Positions 9,322 through 20,410 of a stretch of DNA of 64,000 nt are shown here, in pieces. The notes beneath the pieces are model-generated. The model was not told the DNA's origin, searched no databases, and saw only the letters and a program-made list of their open reading frames with translations. Source of the DNA: Gemmatimonas sp. (lineage in GTDB: Bacteria > Gemmatimonadota > Gemmatimonadetes > Gemmatimonadales > Gemmatimonadaceae); the NCBI RefSeq assembly GCF_031426495.1, contig NZ_JANPLK010000049.1, forward strand, positions 167,136-231,135. Reading direction: 5' to 3'. The position numbers were made by a program, and so were the translations under genes. How positions within the stretch are numbered: position 1 is the stretch's first letter; each line of letters starts with the position of its first letter.

Positions 9322-10254
9322 TCACTTCCGCGTGGCCAGCTGGATGCCCGACAGCACCGCGATCAGCGCGAGCCATTGCCGCGTCGTGAACGGTTCGCCC
9401 AGTAACATCACGCCCAGCGCAATCGCGGTGATGGGATTGAGCGCCAGAAACACCGCCACGCGCGAGGGGGTGGAACGACGCAGGGCAAAGCCCCACAGCC
9501 CAAAGCCCACCGCCCCGCCCAGCGTGCCGAGAAACAGCACCGCCCCCCAGCCACTCGGGGTGATGGTGCGCGTGTGCATCAACAGACCCTGCGCCAGCGC
9601 CAGCGGTGCCAGCGCGAGTGTGCCCGCCATCATCGCGTGCCCCGTCACCACCGCCGACGGATACTTCAACAGCATCGGACGCGACCACACGTTGTAGACG
9701 GCACCACACAACACCGTCGTCGCCACCTCGGCGTAGCCGATCCACACGCCAGCATCTGCCGACGCACCAGAGCGCAGTCCGAGCGGAGGCAGCGCCAGCA
9801 CGATGCCCGCCAAGGCCAGCAGCTGGCCCATGATCGCACGTGCCGACAACCGCTCCGTGCCGCGCAGCGCCGAGAGCGCCAGCGTGACCAATGGATTCGC
9901 GGCCACCACCAAGGCCACGGTGGCTGCCGGCAAATGCGTGAGCGAAGCACTGAAGCTCCATGGGAACACCCCGAAGAACAGCACACCAAGCAGCGCCACA
10001 TGCCAGCGATCCCGCGTCTCCATGGGCAGGAACGCCGACCGGCGTAGCAGCACCAACATGCACACGGTGGCAATGACATAGCGCAGGAACGCCAGCACCA
10101 CCGGCGTTGTTTGCGCCACCACGAACCGCGTGGCCACCACCGAGGCGCCGAAGCAGATGCAGGCTGCGGTGGCGGCAATGGCCGCACTGCGCGCATCGCG
10201 ATGTGCCCGGCTGGATGTACCTAGCTCCATCGCTTCCTGCGGGCGGTGTATCAT
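9322..10254 (-). CDS. EamA/DMT family transporter
   Basis: About 310 residues from ATG 10254; a second plausible start is ATG 10230. Ten hydrophobic segments are arranged as two EamA repeats of five helices. The first repeat ends near a LALAGIVLALPP segment and the second has GGAVGFGLWGFALRR and LNPITAIALGVMLLGE. The conserved Pro/Glu motif closing each repeat is visible (NPLVTLALSAL, NPITAIALGVMLLGEPF). It is likely an inner-membrane metabolite or amino-acid exporter, substrate unknown. It is encoded downstream of the LVIVD gene on the same strand, but the 109-base gap makes co-transcription uncertain. Confidence 0.88.
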   Translation of the reverse strand: MIHRPQEAMELGTSSRAHRDARSAAIAATAACICFGASVVATRFVVAQTTPVVLAFLRYVIATVCMLVLLRRSAFLPMETRDRWHVALLGVLFFGVFPWSFSASLTHLPAATVALVVAANPLVTLALSALRGTERLSARAIMGQLLALAGIVLALPPLGLRSGASADAGVWIGYAEVATTVLCGAVYNVWSRPMLLKYPSAVVTGHAMMAGTLALAPLALAQGLLMHTRTITPSGWGAVLFLGTLGGAVGFGLWGFALRRSTPSRVAVFLALNPITAIALGVMLLGEPFTTRQWLALIAVLSGIQLATRK

Positions 10255-10363
10255 GCGGCAATAGTACGTGCAATGGACGTTGAGCGCCCATATGTGACTG
10301 CGCGTCGCCGAGGACTCCTCGACGACGCGCATGACACCGTGTTACATCCCGCTCACTTCGCGA

Positions 10364-12214
10364 TTACTTCGACGCCGTCGCGAGGCGCCGGATCTCACCG
10401 GCCATCGTCTTCACCCGCGCGCCGTCCTTGGCGCCGGCCACGTCCTTGTCCACTTGCAATGCCAGCGCGTTGAGCGCCGTCGCGCGCGCCAACCCAGACT
10501 TCATCTCCGCCGCATCGAGCGCCGCGTAGATCGCCGCCGTACGATCGGACGCCAGTCCGTCGCCACGCACCAGCTGGTCGAGGTACGAGCGCACGACCAC
10601 GAATGCCGGCGGCCACGTCATCTTCGGCTGGCTTTGCGGATTGTAATCCGTGAAGGTCACCAGCTTCGCCGCCGCGATCTCGTTCGCCGACAGCTGCGCA
10701 CTTGGCGTCAGCTCGAGAATGTCCATGCCACGATCGAGTTCGGACGAGAAGATCAGGCCATTCCAGTAGTACGCGCCCCATGAGCCGCCGATCGTGTTGC
10801 TGCGCGGACGCGCACCAGGCGTCTGCGCCGCCGCGGCGGCGGCAGGTACGTCCACCGGCTGTGGCGGATCGATCGACCCGCGATCGAAGTAGCCGATTTC
10901 GAACGCTTTGTCGGGGTCGGTGAAGTCCATGATGTTGACGCCGCCCTGGTACCAGCCCTGCACGTACAGGTCGCGTCCCGGCACGGGGATGATGCCACCA
11001 TTATGCGACACGCAATTCTCTTCAGCCGTCTGCGCTGACGGCAGCTTGAAGTAGGCGCGCTGATTCTGCTTCTTTTTCGCGTCGAGCGAGATCACCGTGT
11101 TGCCGCCGAGCTCGATCATGCTCGAGGCCTGACACATCGGGCCCGTGCCGCCGCCCCATTCGTCCGTCTGAATCAGCTTCTTGCCATCGTTGCTGAACGC
11201 CGCCGTGTGCCGACCCTGATAGTTGTTCGTGTCGGCGAGGGCACTGATTCGGAACGGCTTCTCGGGGTTCGAAATGTCCACGAGAATGGAGTGCGTCGAG
11301 CAGGACGCCGCGAGCAGATTCAACGCCGGATACGCCGTCACGTCATGGCAGTTGCGCGGTCCGGTGGGCATGGCCGGATCGGGCGCCGGTCGTGCCGGAC
11401 GACCCGCCCCTGCTGCGGCACGACGTGCGTCCGCCGGTGCGCAGAAGCGCATGCACTCGCTCGCACCATCCAATCCGGTGAACACGCGCGCGCCGGGAAT
11501 CACCTTGGCCTGCTCGGGGCGATCGAGCTGCACCTTGATGATGTCGAGCTGGAACAGCGAGTTCGTGGGGTCAGCCGGATCCGTGCCGTTCTTGCACCCG
11601 GCCAGCTCGGTCTCGGGCCGCGCCGCCTGTTGTCCTGACACGTAGATGTAAATCGTGCGAGGATCGGTCGGGCTGGGCACGATCGTGTGCGTGTGCGAGC
11701 CTTTGCAGGTCTGCACGTTCTTCACGAGCTTCGGTGCCTTCGGATTGGACACGTCGAAGATGCGCACGCCAGCCATGTGATCCTTCGGATCCTGCACGCC
11801 GCCGCTCCCGCAGTCGTTGCGATTCCCCGCGCCTTCAGCGGAGATAAACAGCAGGTTGCCGTAGATGGACGGGTCGCCCTGCGAAGTGATGCACTGGACG
11901 ACCGCCGTCATCGTCGGCTTGGCGGGGTCCGTGATGTCCCAGATCGAGAAACCGGCGAAGTTCGCCTGGTAGACGTAGTGGGTGCCGAAGGCGAGGTCGG
12001 AGTTGACGAACGTCAGGCCGCGCACCGTGTCGAACTGCGCCGGCTTTGGCGTAAACGACAGGAGCTTCATGTTGCTCGCCGCGACGCCTGCGTCCAATCG
12101 ACCCGGCTTCAGGTTGTTCCGGGGATCTGACTTGCTCGGGTACGTCTGTGCTGACGCGAGCGTCGGCACGACGGCAGTCGCGAACAGCAGGATCAAGCCA
12201 CGCATGACGCGCAT
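10364..12214 (-). CDS. Secreted LVIVD-repeat (beta-propeller) protein, paralogue 1
   Basis: 616 residues with a signal peptide (MRVMRGLILLFATAVVPTLASAQ). The body carries repeats of the LVIVD type (IWDITDPAKP, IFDVSNPKAPKLV, LVDISNPEKP, IMDFTDPDKA) that should build a beta-propeller in the periplasm or at the surface. Conserved Cys-rich stretches (VQTCKGSHTHT, ENCVSHNGG) recur in its paralogue at 60581-62539. A helical C-terminal tail (about 540-616) follows. There is no recognised catalytic site. It is encoded 63 bases downstream of the DUF305 gene and probably in the same transcript. The function of the family is unknown. Confidence 0.85.
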   Translation of the reverse strand: MRVMRGLILLFATAVVPTLASAQTYPSKSDPRNNLKPGRLDAGVAASNMKLLSFTPKPAQFDTVRGLTFVNSDLAFGTHYVYQANFAGFSIWDITDPAKPTMTAVVQCITSQGDPSIYGNLLFISAEGAGNRNDCGSGGVQDPKDHMAGVRIFDVSNPKAPKLVKNVQTCKGSHTHTIVPSPTDPRTIYIYVSGQQAARPETELAGCKNGTDPADPTNSLFQLDIIKVQLDRPEQAKVIPGARVFTGLDGASECMRFCAPADARRAAAGAGRPARPAPDPAMPTGPRNCHDVTAYPALNLLAASCSTHSILVDISNPEKPFRISALADTNNYQGRHTAAFSNDGKKLIQTDEWGGGTGPMCQASSMIELGGNTVISLDAKKKQNQRAYFKLPSAQTAEENCVSHNGGIIPVPGRDLYVQGWYQGGVNIMDFTDPDKAFEIGYFDRGSIDPPQPVDVPAAAAAAQTPGARPRSNTIGGSWGAYYWNGLIFSSELDRGMDILELTPSAQLSANEIAAAKLVTFTDYNPQSQPKMTWPPAFVVVRSYLDQLVRGDGLASDRTAAIYAALDAAEMKSGLARATALNALALQVDKDVAGAKDGARVKTMAGEIRRLATASK

Positions 12215-12277
12215 CGGTTCACACTCCGGTGGTGGGGATGGGTAGGACGGATCGCCAGCTGGCGCTGTCTGTCCGGG

Positions 12278-12901
12278 TTACTTCGGGGGGAGCTTGGCGA
12301 GCAGGCTGCGCATGATGCCGATCTCGGCGGTCTGCGCACTCACCACATCGTTGGCGAAGATGTTGGCGTCGACTTCCTGACCGGCGCCTTTCACCTTGAA
12401 GAGATCATCGACCATCTTGATCGCGCCCTCGTGGTGCTTGATCATGCCGATCAGGAAGGCCCGATCGAACGCGACACCCTTCGAGGTGTCGAGCTCCGCG
12501 ATTTCCTCATCCGTCAGCATGCCGTCCATTCGCATGTTGTGCCAGGACGCGGTGTCCGGCGCGAGCTGCTCGTGTCGGCGGAGCCACTGCTGCATGATAT
12601 CGATCTCGGGCACCTGCGACTGATCGATCTTCCGGGAAAGCTTGAGCACCTGCGGGTTGGCGCCGTTCTTTTCCGCCAGGCGCGACATCACGATCGCCTG
12701 CGCATGGTGGGCGATCATCCCCTGCATGAATTCCACGTCCGCCTTGGTGTAGATCGCACCCTTCGGGATAACGATCTCGGGGCCCATGCGGTGCATGCTG
12801 TGGTCCATGCCCGCCATACCGCTTTGCGCGGACGCAAGCGACGAGGCGCCGGTCAACAGGGCAATGACCGAAAGGGCGAGAATCGGACGGCGGGCCATCA
12901 T
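12278..12901 (-). CDS. DUF305 family secreted protein
   Basis: About 207 residues starting MMARRP (ATG 12901 or 12898), with a signal peptide ending near SLASAQ. The frame stays open upstream, but that extension has no leader character. Two ferritin-like helical halves each carry the DUF305 signature: FMQGMIAHHAQAIVMSRL and FLIGMIKHHEGAIKMV. His and Met residues are abundant (SGMAGMDHSMHRMG), consistent with the metal, often copper, links of this family. Periplasmic location is expected. It is followed by the LVIVD gene; the pairing suggests related roles, but none is established. Confidence 0.9.
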   Translation of the reverse strand: MMARRPILALSVIALLTGASSLASAQSGMAGMDHSMHRMGPEIVIPKGAIYTKADVEFMQGMIAHHAQAIVMSRLAEKNGANPQVLKLSRKIDQSQVPEIDIMQQWLRRHEQLAPDTASWHNMRMDGMLTDEEIAELDTSKGVAFDRAFLIGMIKHHEGAIKMVDDLFKVKGAGQEVDANIFANDVVSAQTAEIGIMRSLLAKLPPK

Positions 12902-13042
12902 GGCGTGTGTGCTCCGGAAAGGTGTCGACCCGGCGTGCGGGCTGGCGGACGGGAGAACCGTACGATGCGTACCCATTGGACGATACGGCGTGTGCTGCCC
13001 CCGCACTAGGCGCAACACGGGTGGATCGCGCACGCCGCTCCG

Positions 13043-13960
13043 TCAGGCGATCGCGCCCACCGCCGTGATGAGACTCGCCCGCAGCACGCTCGCGCGTACG
13101 CTCAGCTCCCGTTGACGGCGCTGATATTCGTCTCGCCCTGCCGATGTCTCGACTTGCACCGGATCGAAGCCGATAGCACGCAGATCATACGGTCCGGCCT
13201 GCATATCCAGTACCCTCAGCTCAACCGCGAGTTCGAAGCAGCGCCACAGCAGATCGCTGCCGATCCACGGCATCGCCGTGAAGGCCCAGCGGTACAGGTC
13301 CATGTTGGCGTGGATGCAGCCGGGCTGCTCCGCGTCATGACGCGTAGACCACTCCAGCCTGACGCGGTTCAGCGGCTTGGCGGTCGGCGCGAAAAAGCGG
13401 AAGGCGTCGAAATGGCTGCAGGCCACGGGACGGCTCTCCACAAACTCGTCCACTTGGGCCTGGGGAAGCCTGAGCGGTGCAATCTCGGCGTGCCGCACGT
13501 CGTGCCCGCCATACACCAGCGCCCACTCGTGCATGCCGTAGCATCCGAAGTTCGCCGGGCGATCCCGTGTTGAACGCAGCACGTGCAGCACCTGACTGAG
13601 CGTCGCACGCCCCGCAGAAGAGATGGCGCTCGCGTTCCGCCGGATCACGCCGTCGGCCGCCCCATACACCGGCCCGGTGAAGCGGTCGCGAGCCTCCGGG
13701 CTGTCGACCAGCGACTCGTCGGGACCGGGGTGCCAGGTTTCCAACCGCCCGGCGGGAAAGTGGTAGTACTGAAACAGGAAATCGTAGACTGGATGCACCT
13801 CTCCTCGCGAACGCCGCTCACGACGCGGTTGCGTCCACTGCTGCACGCGCTCCCGATGCGCCGCGGCGCGTGCCTGCCACAGTGCAGTGGTCAACGCGGG
13901 CGCCGAGGACGTCGAGGACGTCGAGGACGTCGAGGTTCGATACATGGGGGAGTCGAGCAT
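13043..13960 (-). CDS. Conserved protein annotated elsewhere as '3-methyladenine DNA glycosylase'
   Basis: About 305 residues from ATG 13960 (MLDSPMYRTS). A GTG at 13978 is an alternative start. Conserved blocks such as HPVYDFLFQYYHFPAGRLE and GCYGMHEWALVYGG identify an actinobacterial-type family that databases often call 3-methyladenine DNA glycosylase. I see no HhH-GPD or AlkA motif, so the enzymatic name is doubtful. There is no signal peptide; it is probably cytoplasmic. The low-complexity Ser/Thr stretch near the N-terminus is encoded by a 9-bp tandem repeat. It diverges from the ABC-F gene. Confidence 0.65.
   Translation of the reverse strand: MLDSPMYRTSTSSTSSTSSAPALTTALWQARAAAHRERVQQWTQPRRERRSRGEVHPVYDFLFQYYHFPAGRLETWHPGPDESLVDSPEARDRFTGPVYGAADGVIRRNASAISSAGRATLSQVLHVLRSTRDRPANFGCYGMHEWALVYGGHDVRHAEIAPLRLPQAQVDEFVESRPVACSHFDAFRFFAPTAKPLNRVRLEWSTRHDAEQPGCIHANMDLYRWAFTAMPWIGSDLLWRCFELAVELRVLDMQAGPYDLRAIGFDPVQVETSAGRDEYQRRQRELSVRASVLRASLITAVGAIA
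13905..13934. repeat. Tandem 9-bp repeat (GAGGACGTC x3 plus part)
   Basis: Three exact copies of GAGGACGTC (13905-13931) are followed by GAG. On the minus strand they encode the STSSTSSTSS run near the start of the glycosylase-like protein. Because the unit is a multiple of three, slippage would change only the length of the Ser/Thr linker. Confidence 0.9.
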
Positions 13961-14070
13961 GTCGAACGGTACCAGCACACGCCAGCGCTGTCATCCGACC
14001 GAATCGTCCGCCAGCTCAGCCGCCATTAGCTTTCCGGGAGCCCTATTCCACCTGACGCCACTATCGCCGC

Positions 14071-15681
<1,611 letters not shown>

Positions 15682-15709
15682 TGCGTTGCGACCTGATTCG
15701 AGGAAGCAT

Positions 15710-17070
15710 ATGATGAACCCGACGCGATTGACGAAGGATGTGGTGGTGATTGCGGCGACCGTGTGCGCTACCACGGTGCTCACCGCGAAGCCGAACACGC
15801 TCGACGCGCGCGCCCGGTGTACGCTCATGCCCGGCAGCACACGCGCGCTACTGCGCGTCGAGCAGGACACAACACTGCCATACGGGGGCACCGGCGCATC
15901 GGCCCTGTCCTACAGCGTGGCGCCGCGCAGTGTGGCTGACACCTTTCGCGCCGTCGCCGGAACTCCGATGCCGGCGGCGCGCGTGCGCTTGCTCGGGTTG
16001 GACTCGGCCACGCGCGCGTTGTTCGCCGCCAACGGCATCACCGACAGCCAGCCCACCGCCTTCATCCGCGCGGCGCCATACGGTGCCGACTGCGGAACCC
16101 TGCGGTGGACCGACACCATGCCCTTCGCGATTCGCGGTGAAGTGGGTACGTGCGCGCGACGCTTGCCTCGCGTGACCAGTGGATCGGAAACGCACCGGTG
16201 CTCATCATTCCCGATGTGTGGAGCTATCCGTATCCGCGCCGCGGTCGGCCGTATGGCGTCCCGACGTCAGAGCCGCTCGCGTCGGCCGAGGCGATGTTCG
16301 GATTTCAGAGTGTGTTCGACGAACCGTTGCGCAGCACACCAGGCACGCCGGATGCGCGCGACGCGTCGGACCGTGCACGGACCACGCGCGTGACGGCTTG
16401 GGCGCGCGCCCACATGGCCGACGCGGACTTGGAGCCACTGCGCTCCACGATCCGCAACGCCGTACTCAACACCGATTGGGAGCACGCACGGCGTTCGCCG
16501 AGCCGCCTGCGTGGTACCTACCGCGTGGACCTCGATGCGGATGGTGTGCCGCACAGCTGGTACTTCCGTACCCAGCCGCAGCTGGCGTATCGATGGCAAG
16601 CCGCCGAGCTGCGGCGCAGCACCGCGCAGATGCTCGAGTCGCCGCACATTACCGGCTATTCACTCGTGGGGAACGCCGCCGCGTCGTTAAGCAGGGTGAA
16701 CGTGGACCGTGGTGATCGCATGGAGCAGCGCACGCTGGTCTGGCTCTACGCGGGCGATCGTCCAACCACCGCCGGCAACGATACGGTTCGCGTGCTGCAC
16801 GGACAGCTCGAGTTCATCCTTGGAGGCACCCCCGAGGGCGCATGGTCCGCACTGGAACCGTTCGCAACGCCGCTCAGTGTGCCAGACAGCATGATGCTGG
16901 CGCGCCTGGGGCGCATTGGGCGCGGCGACAAACAGCCGAAACTGTCGCTGACGCTGCGTCTCGATGCACGCGGTGACATTCGCGCCGACACCACGTTCGT
17001 GCGCGATGGTCACCGGCTCCGGGTGCAGCTCGTGCGGGTCGATACCACCACGTCACGTCGCCTGTTCTGA
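15710..17070 (+). pseudogene. Secreted protein of unknown function, interrupted by a -1 frameshift
   Basis: ATG 15710 follows an AGGAAG ribosome-binding site (15701-15706). The first frame gives a signal-like N-terminus (VVVIAATVCATTVLTAKP) and sensible protein up to PFAIRGEVG near 16145. There the coding sense moves to the -1 frame, which continues with VRATLASRDQWIGNAP and runs to the stop at 17070. Past the junction the original frame turns Arg/Ser-rich and looks non-coding. Loss of one base near 16143-16150 explains it. Rejoined, the product would be about 453 residues. No family was recognised. It could be a recent pseudogene or a sequencing error. Confidence 0.7.
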
Positions 17071-17121
17071 CCAGCGTTCCGGGCAGCCACCGCCGTCGCG
17101 CGTGATGCGTGCAGTCGCTCG

Positions 17122-19365
17122 CTACTTCAGCGTGGCCGCCCGCGCGTCGAACTGCTGGGCCAGCGCCGCCCGGTTCGTAGCCCGCAACATCACCGCGTAG
17201 TCGCGCAGCGTCTCAGCGAGGTCGGCCGACCCGTTGCCGATCTCGCGAATGGCCATCGCCCTCTTGTACAGGGCTTCTGCCTCGGCCTCGCGCTTGCCGT
17301 CGCGCAGCACACCAGCCAGGCCGTTCAGTGACACCGCGATCGACGCATGTTCGGGCGTATACAGCCGCTCCTTGGCTGCCAGCGCTTGCCGGAACAGCGG
17401 TTCGGCCTCCGCATAGCGCTTGAGCTTCCACAGTACCTCGGCCTGGTTGTTGATCACGCTCACGGTGAGCGGATGCTCTACCCCATACGCCCGTTCGAGG
17501 ATGGGGCGGGCGCGGCCGTAGTACGCGTCTGCCTCGGCGTACTTGCCGTCGGAATACGCGATGGCGCCGATGTTGTTCAGCGTGCTGCCCACATCCGGAT
17601 GCTCGCTTCCGAGCGACTGTTCCTGACGCTGCAGCGTGACCTTCCACAACGAGTCTGCCTGCGCATTTCGCTTCTGCGCACGATAGACCGCGGCCAGTCC
17701 GCGCATGTCGCGCAGCGTGCGTGCATCATCGGGCGCGCGCGCGACCGCGTCGATGGCCAACACCCGTTGATACAACGATTCCGCCTCCGCGAGACGCGTT
17801 TGCCGCATGCGCACGGCCGCCATCATCGAGAGCGTGGTGGCCAGATCCGCATGCAGCGGTCCAAGCGCGCGCTCGCGGATGCGCTGTGCGCGCGTGAGGT
17901 ACGCGTCCGCGACCGCGAGCTCCCCCCGATCGCGAGTGAGTTCGCCGAGCGACGTGAGTGTTTCGCCGAGCAGCACATCGTCCGGGCCCAGCAGGCGCTC
18001 GCGCGTGCGTAACACGTCTTCGAGCAGCACGCGCGCCTCGACGTACTTGCCGAGCGATGTCTGTACGGTACCCATGGTTTGCATGAGCCGCGCCTGCAAC
18101 AGGGGCTGCGACGCGAGGTCGGTGGAGACGCGACGGATGCCCTGTTCCAGCAGCGCCTGCGCCGTCATGTTCTGACGCCGCTGCACGTTGGGGTCGGACT
18201 GCCGGAACAGATTCACCATGAAGTCGGCCACTTCTTTCGCCGCTTCCGCTTCGCGCGCGGCCAGCTGTTCGGCGCGACGGGCGCGCACAAGGCCAACCGC
18301 CGCCATGACGCCGCTCGTGACCACCAACAGCGTGGCCACGCCCGCCGTGATGACGCCCACGCGATGCCGCCGCACGAATTTCCCCACGCGGTAGCGTGTG
18401 CTCGGCGGACGCGCGGTGACCGGCTCATTGGCCAGATGTCGACGGATATCGGCGGCCAATGCATTGGCCGTTTCGTAGCGCTGCGACCGGTCGGGCTGCA
18501 TCGCCTTCATGACGATCCAATCAAGATCGCCGCGCAGCGCCCGCTTGAGATGCCGCGCGTCGGTACGACGCCGACCGGCGATACTCTCGCTGAGCGCCGC
18601 CGCCGTGGCAAGTCCAACACTCGGTGTCGGCGGGCTCGTGTCACCACTCACCAACCGCGCCAGGAACTGGTGCAATCCCACTTCCGCCGGGTCGATCGGC
18701 AGGTGCCCCACGAGCAACTCGTACAGCATGACGCCCAGCGAGTAGATGTCCGCTCGGGTGTCCACGTCCATCGATGCGTTGCTCGCCTGCTCCGGGCTCA
18801 TGTAGGCCACGGTTCCCATGGCAAAACCCGCCATGGTCTTCGCCACCACCTCAGGGCCCTGTGGGCCGAGCGCTTTGGCGATCCCAAAGTCGATGATCTT
18901 CGGCTGCGGGTGACCTTCCTCGTCGGTGACAAGGATGTTGGACGGCTTGAGGTCGCGATGCACGACGCCCTTCTGGTGGGCATGCTGCACCGCTTCGCAG
19001 ATCCCGATGAACAGTTGCAGCCGATCGCGCACATTCATCCGTCGCGCATCGCAGAACTCGGTGAGCGGCAAACCGCGCACGAGCTCCATGGCGAAGTACG
19101 GCTGCCCGGTCTCGCTGCTGCCCGCGTGGAGCACGCGCGCGATGCCGGGATGATTCATCACCGCAAGCGCACGCCGCTCCGCGTCGAAGCGCGCCAGGAC
19201 ATCGCGCGTGTCGTCGAGCATGGTGCGCACCAGCTTCTGCGCCACGCGGCGCCGAACTGGTTCGGTCTCTTCCGCTTCGTACACCACCCCCATGCCGCCT
19301 TCTCCGAGCAGCTGGATGATGTCGTACGGGCCGATGCGCGCGGGGTGCAGCGTCCTACTACCCAT
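17122..19365 (-). CDS. Membrane Ser/Thr protein kinase with TPR repeats
   Basis: 747 residues. The N-terminal Hanks-type kinase has the glycine loop GEGGMGVVYE (21-30), Lys44 in VAQK, the catalytic loop HRDLKPSN (Asp138, Asn143) and the metal-binding DFG (Asp159). All are intact, so it should be active. A single membrane helix lies at about 335-357 (VGVITAGVATLLVVTSGVMAA). The extracytoplasmic half (about 400-740) is a chain of tetratricopeptide repeats of the kinesin-light-chain type. It lies 20 bases downstream of two secreted paralogues and is probably co-transcribed with them, which may make them ligands or partners of its sensor half. Confidence 0.93.
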   Translation of the reverse strand: MGSRTLHPARIGPYDIIQLLGEGGMGVVYEAEETEPVRRRVAQKLVRTMLDDTRDVLARFDAERRALAVMNHPGIARVLHAGSSETGQPYFAMELVRGLPLTEFCDARRMNVRDRLQLFIGICEAVQHAHQKGVVHRDLKPSNILVTDEEGHPQPKIIDFGIAKALGPQGPEVVAKTMAGFAMGTVAYMSPEQASNASMDVDTRADIYSLGVMLYELLVGHLPIDPAEVGLHQFLARLVSGDTSPPTPSVGLATAAALSESIAGRRRTDARHLKRALRGDLDWIVMKAMQPDRSQRYETANALAADIRRHLANEPVTARPPSTRYRVGKFVRRHRVGVITAGVATLLVVTSGVMAAVGLVRARRAEQLAAREAEAAKEVADFMVNLFRQSDPNVQRRQNMTAQALLEQGIRRVSTDLASQPLLQARLMQTMGTVQTSLGKYVEARVLLEDVLRTRERLLGPDDVLLGETLTSLGELTRDRGELAVADAYLTRAQRIRERALGPLHADLATTLSMMAAVRMRQTRLAEAESLYQRVLAIDAVARAPDDARTLRDMRGLAAVYRAQKRNAQADSLWKVTLQRQEQSLGSEHPDVGSTLNNIGAIAYSDGKYAEADAYYGRARPILERAYGVEHPLTVSVINNQAEVLWKLKRYAEAEPLFRQALAAKERLYTPEHASIAVSLNGLAGVLRDGKREAEAEALYKRAMAIREIGNGSADLAETLRDYAVMLRATNRAALAQQFDARAATLK

Positions 19366-19384
19366 TAGGTACGCCTGAGCGACA

Positions 19385-19810
19385 TCAGTTCACGATGATG
19401 TCGGGGTCGATGACGACCGTCTGCGGGTTCGTGCCACCGCACGTGATGCGTATGACGTAGCGGTACTTCTTGGCCGTGGCATTCCCTTTCACCTTGGACT
19501 TCGTACCGGCGCCGGAAGTCGGCGTGATGTTATTGGTGTTGTCGAATGGCCAGTCGTTCGGCTGGGCGATCTTCGGCTCGATCGTGACCGTCGCGTTGCC
19601 GCCGTTGTTGATCCAATCGATGTCCCCACCCTTATCGACGGACGCAACCCAGTTGTCGACATCGAGCGTGACCTGATTCGGTGCGACGCAGTCGGCTTTG
19701 ATCTTGATCTTGTCGTTGGGTTTCAACGCGACCGCTTGTCTCGTGCCGCACGCGGCGACCAACGTCACTGAGGCGCCTCCCAGCGCCACCCACTTCATCG
19801 TGCTTCGCAT
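19385..19810 (-). CDS. Small secreted protein, tandem paralogue B
   Basis: About 141 residues from ATG 19810 (MRSTMKWVALGGASVTLVAAC), a lipoprotein-like leader. The mature part shares a motif series with the preceding gene: C..PN near the start, then DIDWI, a WPF motif, Y.YVIRITC, and the ending NPQTVVIDPDIIVN. The pattern of a basic strand followed by a Gly-Asp turn and Trp resembles cupredoxin-like folds, but no Cys/His/Met copper set is present. Two Cys residues conserved in both paralogues could form a disulphide. The function is unknown. It is encoded between its paralogue and the kinase. Confidence 0.7.
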   Translation of the reverse strand: MRSTMKWVALGGASVTLVAACGTRQAVALKPNDKIKIKADCVAPNQVTLDVDNWVASVDKGGDIDWINNGGNATVTIEPKIAQPNDWPFDNTNNITPTSGAGTKSKVKGNATAKKYRYVIRITCGGTNPQTVVIDPDIIVN

Positions 19811-19869
19811 CCAACCCTCCGTGGTCTCAATGATGGTTACATGCCTACGTCTTCGACTCACCACTCGCC

Positions 19870-20298
19870 TCAGTTGACAATCACGTCCGGATCAACCACG
19901 ACTGAATCCGGCGGATTGTTCCCCGCCTGACAGACCAACTCGATGTCGTACTTGTAGCTGCCGCGTCCGTTGGGCCGCATACCGTTCGCGCGCGCCGGCT
20001 GTCCCTTGGTCGCATTGAACGGGCCACGCGACGCAAAGGGCCAGCCACTCGTCGCCTTCGGCCTGACCGTGATGTTGTCGCTGTTGGCGTTCGCCGCGAT
20101 GATCCACTCAATTTCGTCGCCCTGCTGCACGCGCACGTTCCATGGACTGACGGTGATTTCCGTCGAGTTCGGGCCGGCGCATCGCGCGCTCACGGTCACC
20201 TGCACCGTGGCTCGTGACGGCCATGGCTTGGCCGCCAACACCAGAGCCGTTGCCAGCAGCAAAGCGCCTACTCCGGCCGTCCGTCGTGTCGTGCGCAT
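19870..20298 (-). CDS. Small secreted protein, tandem paralogue A
   Basis: 142 residues with a signal peptide (GALLLATALVLAAKPWP). The mature part contains ARCAGPNSTEITV, then QQGDEIEWI, GWPFAS and YKYDIELVC, and ends NPPDSVVVDPDVIVN. It aligns along its whole length with the downstream paralogue. A cupredoxin-like immunoglobulin fold is plausible from strand spacing, without metal ligands. First gene of a probable three-gene transcript ending in the Ser/Thr kinase. No family name was recognised. Confidence 0.7.
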   Translation of the reverse strand: MRTTRRTAGVGALLLATALVLAAKPWPSRATVQVTVSARCAGPNSTEITVSPWNVRVQQGDEIEWIIAANANSDNITVRPKATSGWPFASRGPFNATKGQPARANGMRPNGRGSYKYDIELVCQAGNNPPDSVVVDPDVIVN

Positions 20299-20410
20299 AA
20301 CGCTCCCAAGAGTTCAAAATGTGATGACCGGCAATTGCGAGGTAGCTTGCCCGACCACGTAGCGCGGCGCAAGTGTGACGCCGCCGGAGGTCGTTCTAAC
20401 CTCCCGCGCG

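Noticed and set aside
13043..13960. True DNA glycosylase activity for this product
   Set aside because: The family is named so in databases, but I see no HhH-GPD or Mpg-type motif, so I kept it as a homologue of unknown activity.
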